Notes under the pieces: generated by a model
Seen by the model: only the letters and a program-made list of their open reading frames with translations
The model's database searches: none
Told to the model about the DNA's origin: nothing
Shown here: piece by piece, positions 56,485 through 64,000 of the stretch
Layout of the letters: the number at the start of each line of letters is the position of its first letter
Numbering within the stretch: the first letter of the stretch is position 1
NCBI GenBank assembly: GCA_963932465.1
Contig: CAWVRF010001061.1
Location: 1-64,000 of the forward strand
DNA: 64,000 nucleotides
Direction: 5' to 3'
DNA from: Maratus speciosus
Lineage: Eukaryota; Arthropoda; Arachnida; Araneae; Salticidae
Translations under genes and position numbers: made by a program

Positions 56485-58590
56485 TAAAAATCCCGCCAAA
56501 TGTGAAGTTCAATCCGTCATACGTTTTCTTCATGCAAAAGGGAAGCGTCCAACGGAAATTCACAAAGAAGTTGTTTCTGTCTGTTAGTCCAGGCAATAGA
56601 GACCATTTAGGGGCTCTACCTAGCAAAATTCATGGTAGTTCTGGAAAAAGGCTTACTATATGTTTTTTGGGTCGCTGAATCCGAATTTTTAACTTCCCAC
56701 CAAAATTTCCCCCGGCAACCCCCCAAAATTTTGGTAAAATGCCCCCCAAGAAAGGTTTTTATTAGTAGACAAAATTTGCAACAAATTAGATATATGACAT
56801 TATGACTTAGGATGAAGGGGAAGGGGGGAATCTGCCTCGGAACATGCGCGCGGTGCTGAGTGAACTAAGTTGCGCAATTCCACTTAACCACTCACACGTT
56901 TACATTCGCCCTCCCATCTCCCCTCCGAACTTTCTCTATAAGGTTTACTTTAAGTTTTTTGGGTCGCTGAATCCGAATTTTTAACTTTCTCCCAAAATTT
57001 TTCCCCTTGAACCCCCCCCCCCCCCAAATAGTTGTTTTTAACTTAAATTTCTTATTGTTTTAGGGGAAAAGCATTATGAAATTCAGAAACTAGACAAAAT
57101 TTGCAACAAATAGGATGTATGACATTATGACGTAGGATGAACGGGGAGGGGGAGGGCTGCCTCTGAACATGCACTGCGGCGCTACGTGCACTAAGTTATG
57201 AAATCCAGGCAATAGGGGATTTTACATGGAAAAATTAATACTAGTTCTGGATTTCGACTCACTTTACGTTTTTTGGGTCGCTGAATCCGAATTTGTAACT
57301 TTCTACCAAAATGTCACCCGGTAACCCCACAAAAAATTGATTTTTTGAAAAAATTTGGTTTTTGAGAAAAGCGCGCGGGTAATGATCCGAGGCAGCCCCC
57401 TCTCTCCTCGTTTATCCTACGTCATAATGTCATATATCCTATTTGTTGCAAATTTTGTCTAGTTTCTGAATTTCGTAATGCTTTCCCCCTAAAACAATAA
57501 GAAATTTAAGTTAATAACAACTATTTTGGGGGGGGGGGATTTTTGGGGTAAGTTAAAAATTCGGATTCCGCGACTCAAAAAACTTAAAGTAAACCTTATA
57601 AGGAAAGTTCGGAGGAGAGATGGGAGGGCGAATGTAAACGTGTGAGTGGTTAAGTGGAATTGCGCAACTTAGTCCACGCAGCACCACGCGCATGTTCCGA
57701 GGCAGATCCCCCCTTCCCCTTCATCCTAAGTCATAATGTCATATACCTAATTTGTTGCAAATTTTGTCTACTTTCTGAATTTCTAGATACTTTTCCCCTA
57801 AAACAATAAAAAAATTGATTTTTTTAATAAAAACCTTTTTTGGGGGCCATTTTACCAAAATTTGGGGGGTTGCCGGGGGAAATTTTGGTGGGAAGTTACA
57901 AATTCGGATTCAGCGACCCAAAAAACATAAAGTAAGCCGATCCCCAGAACTACCATTAATTTTGCTAAGTAAAATTCCCTATTGCCTGGACTATATGGGA
58001 ACGTTATGAATCGACAAAATTTAACGAAATGGTCTTGTACCTTCTCTAGTGGTAGGTCCAATGTTCATGAAGAACCTAGAACAGGCAGACATCTGTGATC
58101 TCTGATGCCCTTCCTCAAAAGACGGAGGAAGTGATTCGAGCAAATAGGCGGTTCACAATGGAACAGCTGCATAAAATCATACCTGATGTGCCTACGACAA
58201 CTCTTCATGAAGCTGTGACTGTGACTTTAGGGTACCGTAAACTGTGTGCAAGCTGAGTTCCGAAAATGTTAACGGAAGAACACAAAAAGAAGAGGATGGT
58301 CTACGCACTCGACTTCACCATGCGCTATACAAAAGCAGGTGATGAAATTCAAGTGGAAATTTTTAAACCATCCGACATATAGTCCAGACCTTGCACCTAG
58401 TGACTTCCACTTATTCCTTACCTGAAAAGACACCTTGCAGGGCAAAACTTCTACGACGAAAATGAGATCAAAATTGAAGTTGAAATGTGGTTTCGACAAC
58501 AGGCGACAATCTTCTATGACAATGGGATACAGAAGCTTGTGCCTAGACTAAACAAATGCTTGGACAACAACGGAAATTCTGTTGAAAAAT
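56485..58590 (+). pseudogene. Mariner transposase, split by insertion and internally deleted
   Basis: The N-terminal part reads VQSVIRFLHAKGKRPTEIHK then EVVSVC up to the foldback at 56587. Beyond it, the frame resumes at 57994 with NRQNLTKW, then SGRSNVHEEPRTGRH, RFTMEQLHKIIPDVPTTTLH, YRKLCAS (stop) VPKMLTEEHKKKRMVYALDF and YTKAGDE. Here the family's central catalytic region is missing. The text jumps to FLNHPTYSPDLAPSDFHLF, IKIEVEMWFRQQ, FYDNGIQKLVPRLNK and the final residues NSVEK. Only the third acidic residue (in SPDLAP) of DD34D remains. Several stops and shifts are also present. Confidence 0.85.
56587..57991. mobile_element. Foldback element of 1.4 kb with long inverted arms
   Basis: Ends GTCCAGGCAATAG and CTATTGCCTGGAC are perfect inverted copies flanked by TA. 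The arms continue for at least 150 bp with AGCAAAATT(C/A)ATGGTAGTTCT, TTTTTTGGGTCGCTGAATCC and CACCAAAATTTCCCCCGGCA. A further partial copy of this arm lies near 57205-57330. The interior has a second inverted pair (TTGCAACAAATTAGATATATG, the GAGGCAG(C/A)(C/T)CC block and GTTGCGCAATTCCACTTAAC with their reverses), so most of the 1.4 kb can fold on itself. No coding capacity. Confidence 0.8.
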
Positions 58591-59651
58591 AATGTTTATA
58601 GCTGTAAATAATTCGTAATAGACATTTTATCAAATAAGATTTTTTGAGTGTGTATGCGGCATTGTATCTTTACTTTTCGAAAAGCCCTCGTATATTAGAA
58701 GTCACATTTAAAAAACCAAAAAAAAAAAAAAATTAATGTGGCGTCTAACATAATTTTTTTTTAATGTATTTTATGGAAACAGACCTGTATATATTACAGT
58801 GATTAAAATTGTCTTTAAAGTATGAATTAATGTCTGAAATTGGTATATAAACTGTAAATTATAAATACAGGCATTACAATCTCAAATGTAGATAACTATA
58901 TTTTTATAATATGAGGATAATTACTCGGCACTTTAAGAGTAATATTCCTTCCATCTAATACATCATTCTTCAAGTAAGGGGAAAATCAGTATTTAAAAAA
59001 CTGGTGCCAACCGAACAATTTATTTATTTATTTATTTTTTTAAGCGCTAAACAGTCTATAATGCTTGGCAGGAAATCCAGCTGTCGGATTATATGGGTTA
59101 TATATCTATATATCTATAAATAGGGTAGATGTGCCAGTAATGGGCACCCTTAAGGAATTTCTCTAAAAATTGTTTTTAAGTAATAGTTATGTGTATTATA
59201 TTCCAGTTTTTTCAATATTATATTAATTTACCAACAATATTTATCCATTCCCATAGTCTCATTTCCCAATATGAATCAAAATTTAATTGTAAATGGCAGA
59301 AATATGTCCAAACACCTAAAATGCCTGTAATGGACAAGCCATAAAAAGTAATAAATATAATTGTTTTTATTACTGTATTTAGAACTAATCAAACGAAATT
59401 TTCGGCCGAAAATAGAAATATTACCGAAATTCGGTTTCGGTCGATCCTTAATCTTAATTACTATTTAATTTTGAACACTCTTTTAATTTGCATTATTTAT
59501 GTATCTCCAACAGGTAAAAAAATTAAAACGCATTTCAATCTTTTTGAGAAACCCTGTGTGTATGCCGGAGTCGGAGTCGGAGTCAGAGTCGATTGTTTCA
59601 GAAATCCAGGAGTCGGAGTCGGTCATTTTTCCTACCGACTCCGCAGCCCTG

Positions 59652-60940
59652 TTGGAAAGGTCCGTTACTACTTATTGATGTTATGCACCTCTGGTGTCCG
59701 CCCCCACCCCACTTTGCCCCCACGAGGGTACTTTTCTAAATATAGCCAAGACCTCTTATGTGACATATCGTTGGAAAGGTCTGTGACTACTTATTGATGT
59801 TATGCCTCTCCGGTTTCCGCCCCCTACTTTGCCCCCACGGGGGTACTTTTCTAAATTTAGCCAAGACCCCTCATGTGACATATCGTTGGAAAAGTCTGTG
59901 ACTAGTTATTGATGTTATGCACCACCGATGTCCTCCCCCCCACTGTGCCCACACGGGGGCACTTTTCTAAATTTAGTCGAGACCCCTCATGTGACATATT
60001 GTTGGAAAGTCCTGTGACCACTTACTCAAGTTATGCACCTCCCGCGTCCCTTCCCCCAACTTTGCCCCACGAGGGGCATTTTTATAAATTTAGCCGAGAC
60101 CTTTTAAGTGACATATCGTTGGAAAGACCTGTGATCACTTGTACATGTTATAAACATCCGATGTCTCTCCCCCCCACTCTGCCTCACGAGGGTACTTTTC
60201 TAAATATAGCCAAGACCCTTTATGTGACATACCGTTGGAATGGTCTGTGACTACTTATTGATGTTATGCCTCTCCGGTTTCCACCCCCCTACTTTGCCCC
60301 CACGGGGGTACTTTTCTAAATTTAGCCAAGACTCCTCATGTGACATATCTTTGGAAAGGTCTGACACTAGTTATTGATGTTATGCACCTCCGATGTTTCC
60401 CCCCCCCTGTGCCCACACGGGGGCACTTTTCTAAATTTAGTCGAGACCCCTCATGTGACATATTGTTGGAAAGGCCTGTGACCACTTACTCATGTTATGC
60501 ACCTCCCGCGTCGCTCACCCCAACTTTGCCCCACCAGGGGCATTTTTATAAATTTAGCCGAGACCTTTCATGTGACATATCGGCATTTATATAAATTTAT
60601 CCGAGACCTTTTATGCGACATATCGTTGGAAAGACCTGTGATCACTTGTACATGTTATAAACATCCGATGTCTATCCCACCACTTTTCCCCCACGGGGAC
60701 ACTTTTTTAAATTTACACGAGACCCCTCATGTGACATGTTGTCGGAAAGGCCTGTGACCACTTACACACATTATGCACGTCCCGCGCCCCTCCCTCCACT
60801 TTGCCCGCACGGGGAGGGCATTTTTATAAATTAAGATCGAGACCCCTCATGTGACATATGGTTGGAAAGGCCTAAAGTCCTGTGACAATTTATTCATATT
60901 ATGCAGCTGCTGTGCTCCTCCCCTCACTTTGACCCCTCCC
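59652..60940 (+). repeat. 116-bp satellite, regular part
   Basis: About eleven units with spacing 115-118 bp (one of about 160 bp near 60590, from a partial unit). The consensus order is ACTTTTCTAAATTTAGCCAAG, CCCCTCATGTGACATAT, CGTTGGAAAGG(T/C)CTGTGACC, ACTTATTCATGTTATGCACC, and a C-rich block with CTTTGCCCCCACGGGGG. The plus-strand open frames across it are repeat translations. Confidence 0.85.
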
Positions 60941-61310
60941 CCCAGGGATCCGGTCCGAGGTTCGTTCGGCTCGAGGTTTTTTTTACAAGACTTTGTAGTG
61001 CGTGCACACCACGCCTGCTTTTCCGGCGCCTTATATAGCGGCGAGCCAGTTCGAGATTTCATATTACAAGATTACGTATAAATTAGAGGCCGCAATTAAA
61101 GGAAGGGCCCGCTAGCGGGCGAAGCCACTTAGTCCTTATTAACGCCGACTCATTCCAGTTTACCCGCAGACGATTCTTGATAAATGTATGATGTATAAAA
61201 GCAATTGCCAAACTGGAGTCATCGAGAAAAGTTTTACACAATCGAAAAATATCGAGATGTCCATACAATCGAGAAAATCGATTAAAACATCTCGTTATCA
61301 CCCATCACTA
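60941..61310. other. Right flank of the satellite with possible TIR
   Basis: A less AT-rich stretch (GGCGCCTTATATAGCGGC, GGCCCGCTAGCGGGC) is followed by GTCATCGAGAAAAG, ATCGAAAAATATCGAGATG and CATCTCGTTATCACCCATCA ending at 61308, the possible partner of 50349. Confidence 0.4.
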
Positions 61311-62380
61311 ATTTTAAGCCCTTCAATTAGCCTAAATATAAATTTTCATGAAATTCGTACAATTAGTTTTTGAGAAATTAATTCTTTTAAAATGAGCGTA
61401 TTTTAGGGGCTATATGCAAATTGAAGTTCGGTACTCGATTGTTGAAATGCTACTGAATGACCAAGTCACTTCTATTAATGTATTATTTATTTTCAATATG
61501 ACCATTTCACTAACTTAATATGTTTCGACAAATAAAATGAGTAAAATGAAAAATTTGAAACTTTGAATTCGCATAAAGCAGGACATAATAAATATAAATT
61601 CATAAAAAAATTGTAGTTTGCAATTCATACTTTTTTTCGAATATTAATTTCATAATTCATAGTTCATATTATAAAATTTTTAAAATTACAAATGCAACGT
61701 ATTTACATTTGGATTTTTTAGTGTTATAACCACACAAAAAATTATCACATTAGTATTATAATTTCAGGTGATATTAATAAAAATAAGAAAATTGTAATTT
61801 AACATTTGAAGCTCTAAATTTTGAATGTTTATAATTCAAAAACTTATCATCCAAATGACTAGAAATTTCGTATCTAGGCACAGTTTGAACTAAAGATTGA
61901 AATATATTGTCAAAATTGGGTATTGCCACTGAAAAAAACAACAACAAAAAAACCAAACAAAGTTTGATCTGGTTTTGATTTATGATGGGCTCCTAAAGCA
62001 AATGTTATATGCATTATTTAAAAGTATACCTTATTTTCAATTGTTTGGTACCAGTAACTTTCTTCTATTACAATTAATTGCAGAGTTAGTCGGAGTGTTT
62101 ACTCTCCCCCCCCCCCCCCCTCTCATGACTGTACATTGAGATGGATGCTGGTATTTTATCTATCACAGCAGTATTTGGCCTTTTAAGTCCATATAGCCAT
62201 ATTCGCTCTTTGCAAATATTAGACCTTTTTCGAGGTATGACCGTCAAGGCCGTGGCTTGAAAAACAATTCGGAGGGGGATTTCTGTGTTAAGACAACACC
62301 TACTTGATACTATACAGTGTTAATTGGCGTCTTATATGATTAATTAATTAATTAATTAATACACATTCTCTAGTTCTATA
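61311..62380. other. Unassigned AT-rich sequence
   Basis: Includes a C run near 62107-62120 and a TTAA repeat near 62338-62361. No gene recognised. Confidence 0.4.
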
Positions 62381-62384
62381 ATAC

Positions 62385-64000
62385 AATTATTAGAATTTTT
62401 CAAATTTAATCAAAATTTAATATTTTAGTTTCGTTTTGTAAAATATTGCTTATAAAATTAATAGTAAAAACCATAGCAATGTTAAAATATTCAATTAGAT
62501 ATTTTAAGATTATTAGAGATTTTCAAATTTAATCAACATTTAATCAACATTTAATATTTTAGTTTCGTTTTGTAAAATATTGTTTATAGAATTTATAATA
62601 AAAACTATAGTAATGTCACTATATGCATTTAGATATTTTCAGATGATTTATGTTCAATATTATCAAAGCAAGTAAAAATATTTCTAGAGATTAAATAAAT
62701 ACACAAAAAGTTAAGAATTATCAAAATAAAATACAAATCTTACAATAATAAATATCCCTCTACTTATGAGAACAACATTTTATTAGTTTTTTAAATTATA
62801 AATGAAGACAAATTAAAAATATGAAACATTTTCATAAAAAAAGGAAACAAAATGAGATTTTCAATAAAAGATTTATATATTTCAGAAATAAATAACAAAA
62901 TATATTTAGACATAAACATTAAACAATGTTAGGATATTGAATAAACTGAAATTCTAATAATTTTATAGCGAAAAAAAAAAGTTGAAAACACAAATTATTT
63001 TTACGAAGATTATTTTTTAAAGAGTTTTTTGTCTTCTGGTACAAAATTATTTGTAATAAATTTACAAATTGGCTTAATTATTTTTTAATTATTATTTAAT
63101 ATACCGATGTTTTATTATTTTTCTCTTTAAGCATTAATTAATGTAATTTGATTCCTGTAAATAAAAATCTCTAGCAAAATGTTTAACTTTTATGTACCAA
63201 TATGTACTTGATAAAATTTCAGTTTATCAGATTTAAAAATGTTTAAACAAATTCTTATATATTTAATGAAAACATTAAGGCCCATTTTTGTTTACAAAGT
63301 AGAAAGTAAACGAACGAAATTATGTAAACAAAGGGATGGAAAGTTTTGGAAATTATCTAAATAAAGTTTTAATCTTAAAGCAATAAATGTCCATCTACAT
63401 AATAAGACATCACTTTTTATAAATGAAGAAAAGTTGAAAATATAAATTATTTTTATAAAAAATGAAACAGATTTTTTTCTAAAATAGGTGGAATTATTAC
63501 TCCTCATAAATGATAATTATATTTAATTGAGAGTTATATTAAACATAAGAATTGTATTTAAACATGAGCAAAAATTTTATAAAATAAAATAAATAAATTG
63601 TATTTTTAAGAATTTTGAAAAAAAAAAATAAGAAAAAAGTTGAAAATACAGAAATTTTTTTATAAAAAAGATTATTTTGAAAGCGATTTTTTATGAAATG
63701 CATCTGGCCTTTTATTATTATTAATAAAAACTGGTAAATAATTACTCTTTTTAAAAAAATCCTTTAAAAGATTAACATTTTATTATTTTTCTCCTTAAAC
63801 ATTATGTGATTTACTTAGTGTAAATAAAAATCTATAGCAAAATCTTTAAATTTTTATTTACTGTGTTTGGTAAAATTGGAATTTATCCAAAATCTCTTAA
63901 CAGCTTGTTATATACTATTGAAAATAATAATAATAACATTCTTTGTTTACAAAGTAGGAACAAAATGAAAAATAAATATTTAATTATTTTTAAAACTAGC
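62385..64000. repeat. Diverged tandem array, period about 640-660 bp, with a 127-bp local duplication
   Basis: TCAAATTTAATCAA...TTTAATATTTTAGTTTCGTTTTGT repeats at 62399 and 62522. Longer-range pairs include AATAAATATCCCTCTACTTA / AATAAATGTCCATCTACATA (62745, 63382), TATTATTTTTCTC(T/C)TTAA (63112, 63780), TAAATAAAAATCT(C/A)TAGCAAAAT (63159, 63821) and TTTGTTTACAAAGTAG(A/G)AA (63287, 63946). The array runs off the right edge. Confidence 0.6.

Larger units (their letters stand above)
56310..58690 (+). mobile_element. Mariner transposon interrupted by a foldback element
   Basis: Ends CGAGGGCTTTTCAAAAAGTA and, in reverse, CGAGGGCTTTTCGAAAAGTA, flanked by TA (56308-56309 and 58691-58692). The 27-bp ends differ at one or two positions, so the element is fairly young. 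Removing the foldback (56587-57991) leaves under 1 kb, shorter than the usual 1.3 kb because of an internal deletion in the transposase. Confidence 0.85.
56246..58803. mobile_element. Hairpin MITE interrupted by a mariner
   Basis: CACTGAAATATATACAGGTC then TGTTTCAATAAAATA on the left is matched in reverse on the right (CACTGTAATATATACAGGTC, TGTTTCCATAAAATA, ending near 58803). The arms extend over about 60 bp. Without the mariner the element would be about 180 bp. Confidence 0.6.
55641..59651. mobile_element. hAT-like non-autonomous element with CAGGGCTGCGGAGTCGG ends
   Basis: The left end CTGGGCTGCGGAGTCGG and the reversed right end CAGGGCTGCGGAGTCGG match at all but one base. An 8-bp direct duplication TTGGAAAG flanks it (55633-55640 and 59652-59659), the length expected for hAT elements. 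The ends carry repeated GAGTCG(G) units. Joining the flanks restores a normal 116-bp satellite unit. About 1.4 kb is its own sequence; the rest is nested material. No hAT transposase is recognised. Confidence 0.8.

Noticed and set aside
59471..60757. Four plus-strand open frames of 84-113 residues
   Set aside because: They are translations of 116-bp satellite units, with the same peptide blocks recurring in shifted frames.
1..64000. LTR retrotransposon, LINE, rRNA or CRISPR content
   Set aside because: I found no reverse transcriptase, integrase or gag motifs, no paired direct LTRs, no rRNA blocks and no spaced identical repeats with unique spacers.

Overview
The window is AT-rich eukaryotic DNA, gene-poor and packed with decayed DNA transposons, hairpin elements, minisatellites and long homopolymer runs. 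The gene fragment (M13 peptidase) and the transposon set (mariner, Tc1, pogo/Tigger-like, piggyBac, hAT-like, Transib) fit an arthropod with large introns. A chelicerate is possible, but that is inference. I see no prokaryotic genes, rRNA, CRISPR array, LTR element or LINE reverse transcriptase.

The only host gene I can support is a neprilysin-like (M13) zinc metallopeptidase on the minus strand. Four consecutive internal exons lie at 44985-45167, 42565-42654, 39720-39844 and 22219-22465. They have GT/AG borders and matching phases, and together encode about 214 residues of the N-terminal M13 domain. The intron between the last two is about 17.3 kb and is filled with nested transposons. Earlier exons should lie right of 45167. 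Later ones, including the HExxH zinc site, should lie left of 22219; I could not find either.

Layout: 0.5-1.5 kb, a TA-flanked MITE; 6.7-7.5 kb, another MITE, then a minisatellite. At 8.2-12.9 kb are three copies of a TIR element (family R1), a broken piggyBac transposase and a 407-bp tandem duplication carrying a 36-bp micro-insertion. At 13.5-17.8 kb is family R2; at 19.5-21.5 kb are hairpin and minisatellite structures and a piggyBac-type end. From 22.2 to 45.2 kb is the peptidase gene with its introns: R2 copies, a mariner (26.3-31.0 kb) split by a pogo-like element and a tRNA-like sequence, a Tc1 relic, a Tigger-type MITE inside a hairpin element, a piggyBac-type MITE, and a well preserved Tc1 (43.8-45.0 kb). 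At 46.0-46.7 kb is family R3 (tandem units plus a terminal hairpin). At 46.88-49.79 kb is a complete-boundary Transib (RAG1-family) transposon. At 50.3-61.3 kb is a large inverted arrangement of a 116-bp satellite. Its right arm holds a hAT-like element, which holds a hairpin MITE, which holds a mariner, which holds a foldback element. From 62.4 kb to the end is a diverged tandem array with a period near 650 bp.

The most notable find is the Transib relic. Its 35-bp identical TIRs start with CACAGTG, the V(D)J recombination heptamer. It is flanked by a 5-bp duplication, CGACG, and contains a frame-broken transposase with recognisable RAG1-like blocks. Everything here was read by eye; all family calls rest on motif recognition, not on a database search.
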